Assembly: GCA_016722075.1 (NCBI GenBank)
Contig: JADKGW010000002.1
Coordinates: 682,001 to 746,000 of the forward strand
Source: Candidatus Kouleothrix ribensis
GTDB lineage: Bacteria > Chloroflexota > Chloroflexia > Chloroflexales > Roseiflexaceae
Length of the DNA stretch: 64,000 bases
Direction of reading: 5' to 3'
Both the position numbers and the translations under genes were made by a program. Below the pieces are notes generated by a model that did no database searches, was not told where the DNA came from, and saw only the letters and a list, made by a program, of their open reading frames with translations. Shown here one piece after another: positions 26,899 through 35,654 of this stretch; the first letter of the stretch is position 1; every line of letters starts with the position of its first letter.

Positions 26899-27112
26899 CG
26901 AGACGGTGGAACTGGCTGAGGCATCGCAACCAGATGTAATGCTGAAGGATACCCGGCAGGACGAACTGTTGCGTGCTATCCGAGCAGTTGCGCAAGGTGG
27001 GGCAATCTTCAGCCCAGGGATTGCACAACGCGTACGTGGCTACCTGAGCGTCCTAGCACCTGCAGCGGTTAGTGCCATGTTCCAAAACAAGTTTAATTCC
27101 TGTGAGGCCTAA
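26899..27112 (+). pseudogene. Remnant of a LuxR/NarL-type response regulator receiver domain
   Basis: Translated in frame, TVELAEASQPDVML is followed directly by KDTRQDELLRAIRAVAQGG and AIFSPGIAQRVRGYL. In intact regulators the first segment is the beta-3 strand just before the phosphoacceptor loop, and the second is the alpha-5 region after the conserved Lys. The intervening 50-odd residues are missing, so an internal deletion has joined the two. There is no start codon with a ribosome binding site and no DNA-binding domain. It lies between repeat family A and the ISAs1-like element. Confidence 0.55.
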
Positions 27113-27137
27113 CACGTCCCTGGTGCTACATGGCCCC

Positions 27138-28456
27138 TAGGGCTTATGCGTTCTCGGAGGATGGCCAAGGAAGGCACTCCCGGGTATGATGACCGTTGCT
27201 GAACCAACCACCATACCGAGGAGTGTTGTATGCAGTATACCGCAACCGCGTCGACTGGGGAGGGCGTGACCTTTGCCCTGGAAACCTTGCCCCAAGCATT
27301 CGCCACCATTCCCGATCCGCGCCGCACGCAGGGGACACGCTATTCTGTCGCGGCCATTTTGTCGCTGGCGGTTGTGGCGGTGCTGGCTAACCATACGTCG
27401 GTGCTCGCCATCGCCGAGTGGGCCACCCGGCAGACCCGGCACGTGCGCCGTGCGCTCGGCTTTCGGCGCGACGCCACGCCGCACCAGACCACCATCCAGC
27501 GCTTGCTGGCGCGGCTGGAACCCGCCGATGTCGCTGCGGCCGTGACGCGCGTGTTCGACCCCCGCACCCCCGGCGTGCTGCGGCAACGCGGGGGTCACGG
27601 GGTGGCGCTCGATGGCAAAGCCCAGCGTGGTCGGCTCAAACACGGTGCCACGCCCACCCATCCCATCCACGCGGTGAGCGCTTTTTGTCACGACCTCGGT
27701 GGCGTGCTGGCCCAATTGGTGGTGGATGCCCAGCAGCACGAAGCCGAGGGAACCGTGGCCCCGGAGGCGATTGGGCAGATCGATTGGCAGGGACGCGTGT
27801 TGACGGGCGATGCGTTGTACTGCCAGCAGGCGCTCTGCACGCAGGTGGTGGAGGCCGGCGGCGATTATGTGCTGATCGTCAAGGGGAACCAGCCGACCTT
27901 GCTGGCTGATATCGTGCAGGTCTTCACGCCACTGACGGCTGAGGAACAGGCGCGGAGCGGCATCCATACGGTGCAGCCGCTGCCCATCCAGGTCTATCGG
28001 ACAGTTGAGAAAGGCCACGGGCGGCTGGAAGAACGGGTGATCCGCACGTCGAGCGAACTGGCCGGGTATAGTTCCTGGCCGTATCTCGTGCAGGTGTTCG
28101 AGTATACCCGCACCTGGACGATCAAGGGCGTCCGCAAGCAGCAGGTGCGTTATGGTATCACGAGTCTGCCGGCCGACGTGGGCGATGCCGCGCATTTGGC
28201 AACGCTCAAACGGGGCCATTGGCAGGTAGAAAACGCCCTGCATTACGGCAAAGATGTGACGCTGGGCGAAGATGCGAGCCAAACGCACGTCGGGAACGGC
28301 GCGGATGTGTTTGCCATGGTGCGGAACACGGCGATTAGCCTGATCCGGCGAGACGGACATCGGGATATTGCGGCCCAGCTGCGGCGCTACAGCAGTTGCC
28401 CGCACGAGGCGCTCGCACTCCTGGGCATTCGCATTAAGGAGAACGCATAAGCCCTA
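27138..28456 (+). mobile_element. ISAs1-family insertion sequence, complete, with 10-bp target duplication
   Basis: The element is 1319 bp. The terminal inverted repeats at 27138-27155 (TAGGGCTTATGCGTTCTC) and 28439-28456 are perfect over 18 bp. The flanks carry the 10-bp direct repeat ACATGGCCCC at 27128-27137 and 28457-28466, which is the expected target-site duplication for this family. Perfect ends and an intact transposase indicate a recent and possibly active insertion. Confidence 0.93.
27230..28450 (+). CDS. ISAs1-family transposase
   Basis: A 406-residue DDE transposase. The N-terminal DPRRTQGTRYSVAAILSLAV region is the ISAs1/H-repeat-associated domain. VALDGKAQRG supplies the first catalytic Asp, VLTGDALYCQQ the second and HWQVENALHYGKDV the catalytic Glu region. 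The start ATG has GAGGAG eight bases upstream. The stop codon lies inside the right terminal repeat. It mobilises the element by cut-and-paste and appears intact. Confidence 0.93.
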   Translation: MQYTATASTGEGVTFALETLPQAFATIPDPRRTQGTRYSVAAILSLAVVAVLANHTSVLAIAEWATRQTRHVRRALGFRRDATPHQTTIQRLLARLEPADVAAAVTRVFDPRTPGVLRQRGGHGVALDGKAQRGRLKHGATPTHPIHAVSAFCHDLGGVLAQLVVDAQQHEAEGTVAPEAIGQIDWQGRVLTGDALYCQQALCTQVVEAGGDYVLIVKGNQPTLLADIVQVFTPLTAEEQARSGIHTVQPLPIQVYRTVEKGHGRLEERVIRTSSELAGYSSWPYLVQVFEYTRTWTIKGVRKQQVRYGITSLPADVGDAAHLATLKRGHWQVENALHYGKDVTLGEDASQTHVGNGADVFAMVRNTAISLIRRDGHRDIAAQLRRYSSCPHEALALLGIRIKENA

Positions 28457-28670
28457 ACATGGCCCCTATAAGCTAAGCAGAAACCCGATGTATGCTGTAG
28501 AATAGGTATTGCGCAACGGGTCGCCCCTACATGCAGATTTTGTTCAAGCACGCTATACTATAGCAAAGGAGTACTGCATGCGGGTTTTACCAGCTCTGAT
28601 CACTATAGCTATGCGTCGTGCTCGGCCTGGAACAGGTTCGTCCGTGGCATTTTTACAAAGGAGAACAGCT

Positions 28671-29177
28671 ATGCTGTTTGTTCCTGATTTACGTTTTCTT
28701 CCTGTTCCATGGGTGCTTGTGGGAGGTTTAGCAATCCGCGCCTATGCGCCTGAGCGCATGACCCAGGACGTCGATATTTTGATTGCTGCCGAAGATGAAG
28801 CAGCAGCACGCAGCGCTTTTGAGTCGGCACGCTACGGCATGCTTGGCGATCTATCGATTGGTGGCTTTACCGTTGAACCACAGAATGGGCCAAGTATTGA
28901 TGTGCTTGTCAGTAACGCGCCATGGGTAACAGTAGCGCTCAAGCATCCCAGCCGTGATGTTGCTGGATACCCCGTCATCCCTCGACCATACCTAATTCTG
29001 ATGAAACTTGAGTCAGGGCGCAGCATTGATATGGGCGATCTGAGTCGCCTGCTTGGCAGTGCTTCTCCTGCTGAGCGGGCAGAAAGTCGCACAATTGTAG
29101 AGCAGTATCGACCAGATGTGCTTGAAGATTATGACTCGTTAGTAATCCTTGCTGACTTAGAGTTTGGTTCGCCCTGA
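28671..29177 (+). CDS. Nucleotidyltransferase-superfamily protein (AbiEii/MNT-like)
   Basis: A 168-residue protein. VLVGGLAIRAYAPERM then TQDVDILI gives the GG (18-19) and DxD (33, 35) signature of a minimal nucleotidyltransferase fold, as in toxin-like AbiEii and DUF6036-type proteins. These typically modify RNA or protein with nucleotides, or act with an antitoxin. AAAGGAG eight bases before the ATG at 28671 supports this start. An in-frame ATG at 28578 also has AAAGGAG before it and would add 31 residues. No obvious antitoxin partner is adjacent; the ISAs1-like element lies just upstream and may have separated it from one. Confidence 0.65.
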   Translation: MLFVPDLRFLPVPWVLVGGLAIRAYAPERMTQDVDILIAAEDEAAARSAFESARYGMLGDLSIGGFTVEPQNGPSIDVLVSNAPWVTVALKHPSRDVAGYPVIPRPYLILMKLESGRSIDMGDLSRLLGSASPAERAESRTIVEQYRPDVLEDYDSLVILADLEFGSP

Positions 29178-29289
29178 GCCTTGCTGAAAGGCCGCAACAG
29201 TGTGTGAATTCAAGCTGGCAGTTTACAGCCACCTGCGCACCCGTGCTTCGTACTGCTGGTACTCTGTTCCAAAGCGTTGTCTGAGATAC

Positions 29290-29562
29290 TACCAGCGGCG
29301 GGTGCAACCACTGCGCCTTCCGATGCGGAAATACTCCTGTGCATGCTTCGTGGCAGAGGAAAGTAGATAGCGGCACCGCGAAGCCTTCCGCTCTTTTCGC
29401 TGCCGCAGATGCCCTGGGCAACGCACGTGAGCGCGTGTGGGATATTAGCGGCGGGTGCAACCGCTGCGCCTTCCCATGCGGAATAGCTGCCGTGTATGCC
29501 TCGTGGCGCGGGAACGTGGCAGGCGAGCTCGGCGTGCCTTCCGCACCTTCCGCTCATCCGTC
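29290..29562. repeat. Imperfect direct repeat of about 110 bp
   Basis: A block starting GGCGGGTGCAACC at about 29296 recurs at about 29449 with the same continuation (CTGCGCCTTCC, ATGCGGAA, a CTCGTGGC/TTCGTGGC word and a CTTCCGCtc end). No coding function is evident in 29178-29560. Confidence 0.55.
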
Positions 29563-29888
29563 GTTCCCCGTACAAACTCCCGCCCCCACCAGGCGCTGGA
29601 GCTCATCGTAGGTGAAGGTAATCACCCGCGAGGCTGGTGGCAGCGGCATGGCGATGGCCGTCGCGATTGACGGCACAGACGTGTTGGTCGGCGTGGGCGG
29701 TACGGCGGTGTTGTCGTAGGTGCCGCCGGTTCGGTATTGTTCATCCCCTGCGCCAGCAGTTGGATGGTGTAGGTGCCGGGCGTCACCTCCCAGGTGCGGA
29801 TGAGCCTGCGCCGATATTCGGGTGCGTTCGTAGTGATCAGCGTATTGACCACTGCTGTGTCACTGCTGTTGAAGATACATACGCACAC
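29563..29888 (-). pseudogene. RHS/YD-repeat protein fragment, frameshifted
   Basis: On the minus strand one frame reads ...WEVTPGTYTIQLLAQGMNN. After a frame change near 29716-29730 the next reads PPTPTNTSVPSIATAIAMPL and then RVITFTYDELQRLVGA. The last segment is a textbook YD repeat (ITYTYDxLxRL), and the Pro/Thr linker before it is typical of the region just before the RHS core in Chloroflexota proteins. The rest of the RHS barrel is missing. It lies 85 bases downstream of an Imm8-like gene on the same strand, as expected for a decayed polymorphic-toxin locus. Confidence 0.6.
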
Positions 29889-29972
29889 GCTGCCGAGATT
29901 CCATCGAGAATCCTAATCCCAAAAGTAGGCAGGCGATGAGGCTTACAACTCACGTGTGCTTACTATAAGTCA

Positions 29973-30344
29973 TTACGTTTGCGCCGGATGCGCTTGATAG
30001 TCTTCAAATTCCCAATGAAACCAGCGGCTCAATTTGTGTGCGGTTTCAAGCCAGGTCGTTGACTCACACGCCTCAATTACCTGGTGTATCTCGGCAAGCA
30101 TTGCCGGCCAATCGTATTCTCGTACGATCAAGAGATGACGGTTGAGGAAGCATTTCCCAAGATAGGCACGTGATCGAAGTGCTTCTGGGCTTGCGACTAA
30201 CACGTAGAATAGATCACCACGGCGTGTGCCTTCCGTGCCAAGAATAAGCCCAAGTGGGAAGTAGATGTCCTCCAATTGGCTCGGATGCCAATTCACGAGA
30301 TCTTCCACATCTGTACTTGAAACCTCTTGAATGACAACCTTCAA
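29973..30344 (-). CDS. Imm8-like immunity protein
   Basis: A 123-residue protein starting KVVIQEVSSTDVEDL with the segment GLILGTEGTRRGDLFYVLVA. That segment matches the Imm8 family pattern, in which a GTEG/GPKG stretch is followed by a strand and a CT/SP-type turn. Imm8 proteins neutralise RHS or contact-dependent toxins. I choose the TTG at 30344 because AAGGAGG lies five bases upstream and the protein then starts exactly like the family. An ATG at 30374 is in frame but would place the Shine-Dalgarno inside the gene. The cognate toxin is not visible; only an RHS fragment remains downstream, so it may be an orphan immunity gene. Confidence 0.6.
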   Translation of the reverse strand: MKVVIQEVSSTDVEDLVNWHPSQLEDIYFPLGLILGTEGTRRGDLFYVLVASPEALRSRAYLGKCFLNRHLLIVREYDWPAMLAEIHQVIEACESTTWLETAHKLSRWFHWEFEDYQAHPAQT

Positions 30345-30459
30345 GTTGCCCTCCTTGTATGTCACCTCAGTCAATAACTGGACTGCTCTGAAAATGGGCC
30401 ATCGTCCACACTGCTATTCGGCCCATTTTCATTCGCGGTGGTGTGGCCTAGCCACATGA

Positions 30460-31780
30460 GAAACTCTTGCAGAAATGGGCGCAAACCTAATCTAAGGCAA
30501 GATGATGCCGAATATCGGGCAGACTCATCCCATGCTGAGCCTGCTCGATGGCCCAGGCGAGCGTCTTTGCGAGAGTCTCGCGAGCGATGGCACGACAGGA
30601 TTCGCCGATGGTCATCAGGCGTGTATGTGCCCACGCGAGGGCACGGTCGTGCTTCATCTGGCGCATCAAAGCGGTGTACACCATCATGACGAGATACATA
30701 TGCCAGGTCTGGCCCATTCCGTCACGCAGTTGACACTCGCCCATGCCCAGATGCTGCTTCCCGTCCCGGTGATAGGGCTCGGTTCCGGTCCAGCGTCGTG
30801 TATAGACCTTCAGGATGCGGTGGGCTTCCCAGTGAATGCGATTGGTGACCAGCACCTTGCGCGGTTCTTTGGCGTCAGCTGTCTTCCACAGCACCAGGAG
30901 ACGCACGGGGTGGTTGACGTTAGGGATGCGCACGGTTTTCGTGTAATACCATTGCGTGTGCGAACCGATCGTGACCTTGGTGCGCACCAGCGGGCCAATT
31001 GTTGCAACCCATGCGCTCACGCTCGTCGCCTGACCACTGACCATGATGGTACGATTGAACTTCAGATCGCCAATGTAGCCACGGTTGTGGTGCTGAATAT
31101 GGTTCATAATCGGCCCATTGGCGAAATAGCTGTCAAAGGCAACGTCGCCCGGAATGCCTTCAGCGACAGCCCAATCAACTCCTTGGTCAACGCGGTATGG
31201 CTTTGGAATGGATGCGCGTCATCATACTGATCGCGCTTACGCAAGCGCCGAAAGTCCAGCGGATAGTGCGTGCCGGAAGGATTGACGTCGTTGATGAACA
31301 GATAATCGTGGGCAATCAGGTGGCGCTGATCGGCATGATCCCAACACCAGCCAACATCGTCGATCAGTTTGCCATCGTGATCGATCAGGATGTTGTCAAT
31401 TGGGATGGCGCCATCCTGGCGGTAGCAGGTGGTCGGGTCGTGCTGGAGCCATTCCAGGCGTTGGTCATTTAGGTGCTCTAGTTGCCAGGGCGACTCGGTC
31501 AGAAAGCGGTTGCGGCACGATTGGTCTGGTGCATCGGCGAACTCGCGCGCGATGCCGCTGACGGTCTTGTGCTCAGCCACCAAGAGGCCAGTGATGTATT
31601 CGGCAACGTGAACACGCGTTGGCTCATTTGGGAAGATGTCCCCACACTGGAGCAGCAATTCTTCCACGACCTGTGGCAGCGCAACGATCGCTGGCAGCGC
31701 ACCTCCCACATTCGACCCGATACCACGGCGATCATACGTCACGCGCCACGCTCGCGCAAATCTGCAAAACTTCAGTTCTT
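30460..31780 (-). mobile_element. IS701/IS4-type insertion sequence, ends approximate
   Basis: The transposase region is bounded by imperfect inverted ends: CTCTTGCAGAAATGGGCGC near 30466 and, read inwards from the other side, TTTTGCAGATTTGCGC near 31761-31776. No target duplication is clear. A second inverted pair, GAAAATGGGCC / GGCCCATTTTC, lies just outside at about 30392-30432. The element sits between the Imm8-like gene and a short family A repeat. Confidence 0.6.
30487..31742 (-). pseudogene. IS701/IS4-type DDE transposase split by a frameshift
   Basis: Two abutting frames encode one transposase. The first (31742 to about 31170) contains IDNILIDHDGKLIDDVGW and HLIAHDYLFINDVNPSG, the IS701-like catalytic region. 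The second continues with VAFDSYFANGPIMNHIQHH and ends with the conserved YTRRWTGTEPYHRDGKQHLG segment (catalytic Glu region). The junction near 31165-31172 (TTGATTGGGCTG on the coding strand) appears to lack one base: the other frame continues naturally as WAVAEGIPGDVAFDSYF. This is most likely a disabling frameshift, because the family does not use programmed frameshifting as far as I know. Confidence 0.75.
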
Positions 31781-31791
31781 AGCGCCATGCG

Positions 31792-31885
31792 TTCGCGGCG
31801 CGCGTGGCGCGTGGTGCGGTCGCACCAATCGGGCGGTCATCCCATCCGCGTTCATCCGCGTTCGTCCGCGTCCCACTCGCGTGCG
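31792..31885. repeat. Family A repeat, short copy
   Basis: This stretch shows the CGCGGCGCGCGTGGCGCG word and two GTCCGCGTTC-type units ending CGTCCCAC, as in the long family A blocks. It adjoins the right end of the IS701-like element. Confidence 0.6.
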
Positions 31886-31984
31886 TGCCTTGTGGCAGAG
31901 GCATGTGGCGAGCAGTTCGATCGCACGGAAACACGCTGACGTGTGTTTGCCACGCCCGTAGCGGTTTCGCGCTGCTGGGCCGCT

Positions 31985-32146
31985 CGTTCGCGCCGACTAC
32001 CTGCCCCTGACGCGCGGCTGGGACGACAACGCCAACCCAACCACGGCAACGTGTTCAAGGGCTTTATAGGCGCCTACTTACCCGATTGGGAAGGGCGCGC
32101 GCAGCGGCTGCGACATGAGTACCCATACTGCGACGTAATACGCTAG
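31985..32146 (+). pseudogene. Gene fragment of unknown identity, frameshifted
   Basis: One frame reads VRADYLPLTRGWDDNAN. A neighbouring frame then reads HGNVFKGFIGAYLPDWEGRA and QRLRHEYPYCDVIR before a stop. Both look like genuine protein sequence in a region otherwise filled with repeats, which suggests the 3' end of a decayed gene with one indel near 32040. I do not recognise the family. Confidence 0.3.
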
Positions 32147-32213
32147 GCTTGTTCGGCAGCAGCGGCTTGGTTGGCTCACGGCCTTTGGATGCAATTGCTA
32201 TTCAGTACTTCGG

Positions 32214-32561
32214 CTAGATATAGCGGAGTTGGTTGTGCATCTCGTCCGCTGTCACCTGGTTGAGGATCACCAGCAGACGGCGCACGAGTTCATACGGATC
32301 ATGGCGCACCGCGATGATGATGCCAGCGTGGGCTTGTCCTGTGGCGAAGTAGCGTTGTGCAAGCGCCTCAAAATCCGCACGATTATGCGTGACAAACGCT
32401 TTCTGGTAGCTGACCGCATAGCCCAATTGAGCCGCATCATCGCGCCCAAGTTGACCAGCATCGCGTGTCGTGAGCACCGCAAAACCACGCGCGCGGATGA
32501 GATTGGCCACGAGCACATCGACATCTTCGTCGAGATAGAGTTCAACGAAGAGCTGGCTCAC
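32214..32561 (-). CDS. DUF5615 PIN-like toxin
   Basis: A 115-residue protein. VELYLDEDVDVLVANLIRAR supplies the two acidic residues near the N-terminus, and VLTTRDAGQLGRDDAAQL plus FVTHNRADFEAL complete the DUF5615 PIN/Mut7-C-like pattern. These are presumed RNases acting as toxins beside DUF433 antitoxins. The GTG start overlaps the stop of the DUF433 remnant by four bases (GTGA), so the two were a translationally coupled operon. The protein looks intact although its partner does not. Confidence 0.75.
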   Translation of the reverse strand: MSQLFVELYLDEDVDVLVANLIRARGFAVLTTRDAGQLGRDDAAQLGYAVSYQKAFVTHNRADFEALAQRYFATGQAHAGIIIAVRHDPYELVRRLLVILNQVTADEMHNQLRYI

Positions 32562-32817
32562 GGTACACGTATCAATGGGTCAATGAGGTCGTCAGGAATG
32601 CGGTTGCGCTCGATATACGAATTAATCTCGTCCTGGTTGTCGCTGTAGTAGCTAAGCGCATCAAAAACTTGGGCAAGTGTAAGGTGGGATAAACGGCTGG
32701 GAATACTTTCTGGGGCGATTCCCTGCCGCCACATTTCGACGATTGCCCGTACATCGGCTCACCGCTCAGAATACGGTCATCGGTAACGATATAACGATGT
32801 GCGGTTAGCTGTGCCAT
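32558..32817 (-). pseudogene. DUF433 antitoxin, frameshifted with an internal deletion
   Basis: From the ATG at 32817 the product reads HRYIVTDDRILSGEPM and then leaves frame. Shifting frame restores RAIVEMWRQGIAPESIP, SHLTLAQVFDALSYYSDNQ and IERNRIPDDLIDP, which is the DUF433 C-terminal part. Normal members have a GTR-containing segment (about six residues) between the two pieces; it is missing here, so a deletion removed it and broke the frame near 32748. In-frame translation gives an unrelated tail ending around 32572. It precedes the DUF5615 gene in the same operon. Confidence 0.7.
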
Positions 32818-32920
32818 AGCCCGGACCTCTCTGATGGGGATAGCAATCAGGTAAACTCTATCAGTCGTATTGTACTACATCTTAGAGCGTAGAGCAGAGT
32901 TGCTGTCCAACACGGGATCG

Positions 32921-33397
32921 CTATCGCCATAGATACGGATGCAAACTATACGGCGTCTCCGCCGCCCCCGCAAACGGGTCAACGCTCGCGAACCGCCCGC
33001 TGCCGGCATGATACCACCGCGCCCGCAGGTACACATCGCCGCCCTGCTGCAGCTCGCCGGTAAAGCCGAAGATCGGCACGGCGCCGCTCTCCACGCTGCC
33101 CCATGGATCGTAGGAGATCACGCCCTGCGGCACGCCAGCGGCGCTGACCGTGCGGCGCATGCTGCCGAGCGCGTCGGCGACGTACCAGGTGCTCACGCCG
33201 CTGGTGAGCGTGGCCAGGCGGTTCGCGCCATACAGATAATCCGTGCGCGTGGCGGTGGTGAAGCTTTGCAGCACCTGGGTAAGAGGCGCGGCCAGATCCT
33301 GGGTGGAGCGCGTGGTGACGCCGCCGGTAGCGTGGGAGACCAGCGTGCCATCGCCGTTGGGGGGCGCGTTCGCTGCATCAATTTGATGCTCACGCAT
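32921..33397 (-). pseudogene. Displaced RHS core tip (orphan rhs fragment)
   Basis: The stretch NGDGTLVSHATGG, TDYLYGANRLATLTSGVSTWY and YLRARWYHAGSGRFASVDPF is the last part of an RHS core. It parallels residues of the RHS protein at 34203-35617 almost word for word. It stops at YSLHPYLWR, before the DPxG junction where a toxin domain would begin, and its upstream end merges with unrelated AT-rich DNA at about 33360-33397. Its position downstream of an immunity gene is typical of displaced rhs tips. Confidence 0.75.
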
Positions 33398-33498
33398 TAT
33401 GAGCGAGGGAAGTTAGCAAACCCACGTGATTTGTAAAATGCTCTTTCCGTTCCGATGAGCCAAAGCCGACCATCTTGTTTACCACTCTACTGGGAGTG

Positions 33499-34014
33499 CT
33501 ATAGATCGTCAGAAACACGATATTTATTAGGATTTAGAAGATTAGGATTGGTAAGTGATCCGGAAGTTTTCAATCGATCAATTATATCGAAAATAACCTC
33601 TTGCATTTCCCGGCCACTCTTAACTACTCGAGAAGAAAGAGCAATGACATCTTTATTTTTAGAATATCGAACCATATACCAACGAAGATTATTAACAAAC
33701 CAAAAGCGATCAAAGATCAGAATATCAGGAGCATCCCATTCAATAGGTTCTCCACTTGATGCATTTGTCAGTTTGCAACCAAATCCGTGTATATAATATA
33801 ACCATTCTTGATTATCGCCCCAATATCCATTTTGCGGGATATTCAAATGTTTCTTCGATAAATTCAATATTTCTTCAGTTTGATTCAAACCGTTGGCAAG
33901 CGCCACTAAGTCTGGACGTAAATCAATCATAGCATTTTGAACAATCTTTTGGCGATCAATATACCTTTTAATGAGAGAATATATAAATATTTCAATGCTC
34001 CTTTTTCTCACCAC
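33499..34014 (-). CDS. DUF6896-like immunity protein
   Basis: A 171-residue AT-rich gene directly downstream of the RHS toxin gene, as expected for its immunity partner. The central part, WLYYIHGFGCKLTNASSGEPI followed by EWDAPD and FDRFWFVNNL, resembles DUF6896 proteins, which are found next to polymorphic toxins. The start is GTG at 34014 with GGGAG five bases upstream. It is hydrophilic with no membrane segment, so it would act in the cytoplasm. Codon use and A+T content differ strongly from the chromosome background, which points to horizontal acquisition together with the toxin's C-terminal domain. Confidence 0.65.
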   Translation of the reverse strand: MVRKRSIEIFIYSLIKRYIDRQKIVQNAMIDLRPDLVALANGLNQTEEILNLSKKHLNIPQNGYWGDNQEWLYYIHGFGCKLTNASSGEPIEWDAPDILIFDRFWFVNNLRWYMVRYSKNKDVIALSSRVVKSGREMQEVIFDIIDRLKTSGSLTNPNLLNPNKYRVSDDL

Positions 34015-34084
34015 ATAATCTCCCTTTTATCAGGATGGAATGGCTACAAGGTAGAATCGATACAGATTGCACGACCATATTGGG

Positions 34085-34160
34085 CAAAACGAAACGTCTC
34101 GCTGCACATTACTGATTCCGCATCGAGATACTGCACTTCGCTCAACATGACAGCACAGTA
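34085..34160. repeat. REP-like hairpin sequence between toxin and immunity genes
   Basis: On the minus strand this reads TGTCATGTTGAGCGAAGTGC and, further on, GTGCAGCGAGACGTTTCG. The first word is like the GTCATGTTGAGCGAAG repeats I know from many bacterial genomes. The two halves are partly self-complementary. It lies in the 188-bp gap between the RHS stop and the immunity start. Confidence 0.4.
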
Positions 34161-34202
34161 TTTTGGCTCTGTCAAAGTCGGAAAACTTCATTTACAAAAT
34201 AC

Positions 34203-35617
34203 TTACGTCCATCTCACATCTTTCCATTCGAACGAACGAGGCCAGTTTGTTCCGAGACGTCGCGCATCGATTGTCACAGGGTCGGGAATCTCAGCGATTG
34301 GTTTTCCCGACAATCGAGAAGCAACAAATCGATGATGCCCATCCGTAACAGTATCAAAATCTACCCCATATGTAATATGTATTGGCGGAAATGTCGCACC
34401 TTTACACATTGCTCTCGCATACTGAACCACTATATGTTTAGTCACGCTATCCTGTCCAGCTTTCTTATCCGTAACGCCTACGACTTGTGCCACTTTGAAT
34501 CCTTTTGGCACATCTAGGCTATCACATGGATCTGGTGTCGCTGTTACACGTTGAACAGGCGGTAACGGAATAGGTGTACTTTGATTCTGTGGCTCTGGTA
34601 CGGAGACGTATTCCGCAGGTGCTGGGACATAGTCGATAACTGGCCGCACTGGTACTCGATCGGAGGCCACTGCCACAAGCATACCCACACAGAACAAACC
34701 TGCAATTAACCCTGCCCCACCACCATTGCGTGCTGCTAGTGAGGCTGCCCCCACCCCACCGCCCGATTGGTCAAGAATTTGCTGTGCAACATTTTTCCCA
34801 AGAACGGGAGGTGGTGTCGGTGTAGATGTTGGGCGTGGTGGTGCTGGTAATGGCCCCGGTACAGGAACAAGAACGGGAGTACTTCTATAGGTGTCATTAT
34901 TGTCTGTATAACAATAGTCATCTCCATTACGTGAACACCGCCCACTCGGATCGCTCAGCCGCACCGGGTCGGCGTAGGCATACTGGTACGGGTGGAAGCT
35001 GTACGGCTGCTCCGCCGCGCCCGCGAACGGATCGACGCTCGCAAACCGTCCCTGCCCGGCATGGTACCACCGCGCGCGCAGGTAGACCAGGCCCGCTGTC
35101 GTATCCTGCAGCTCCCCGGTAAACCCAAACGTCGGCACCGTGCCGCTCTCCACGCTGCCCCATGGGTCGTACTGCACCACGCCCAGCGGCACCCCCGCAT
35201 CGGTCACGGTGCGGCGCACGCTGCCCAGCGCGTCGGCGACGTACCAGGTGCGCACGCTGCTCTGGAGCGCCGCCAGCCGCTGCAGGCCATACAGGTAGTC
35301 GGTGCGCGCCGCCGCGCCAACTTGGGTCTGCAGCACCTGGCTGAGCGGCGCGGCCAGATCCTGGGTGTAGCGCGTGGTGACGCCGCCGGTGATCTGCGAG
35401 ACCAGCGTGCCGTCGCCATTGTAGGCGTAGGCCGTGCTGCCCCGCGCGGTCGTGCGGTTCAGCGCATCGTAGGTGTATGCCGCCGTGCCGTCGTTCGTCA
35501 GGTTGCCGGCCGCGTCGTACGCAACGCCGGCGTTGGTGATCTGATTGGCGGCGTTGTAGGTTGTCACCGCTGGCGTGCCGCCGTTGAGCTGCACCGCCGT
35601 GCGGTTGCCGGCCAGGA
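34203..35617 (-). pseudogene. RHS-repeat toxin with ParB-like C-terminal domain, 5'-truncated
   Basis: The frame stays open to 35705, but RHS sequence begins only at LAGNRTAVQLNGG (about 35615); everything before is repeat family A. Several YD repeats (YDAAGNLTNDGTAAYTYDAL) lead to the RHS core WYVADALGSVRRT and WYHAGQGRFASVDPF, then the junction LSDPSGR. The variable region starts with a Pro/Thr linker and a hydrophobic stretch (AGLIAGLFCVGMLVAVA). It ends in a domain with TDGHHRFVASRLSGKPI, which resembles the ParB/sulfiredoxin-type nuclease toxins. The last 150 residues are AT-richer than the core. The N-terminal secretion and shell portion is lost, so the gene is probably silent unless read through. 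A DUF6896-like immunity gene follows. Confidence 0.7.
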
Positions 35618-35654
35618 TACACGCTAACGCGCGCCCTGTGGGTATTCCCAGCCC

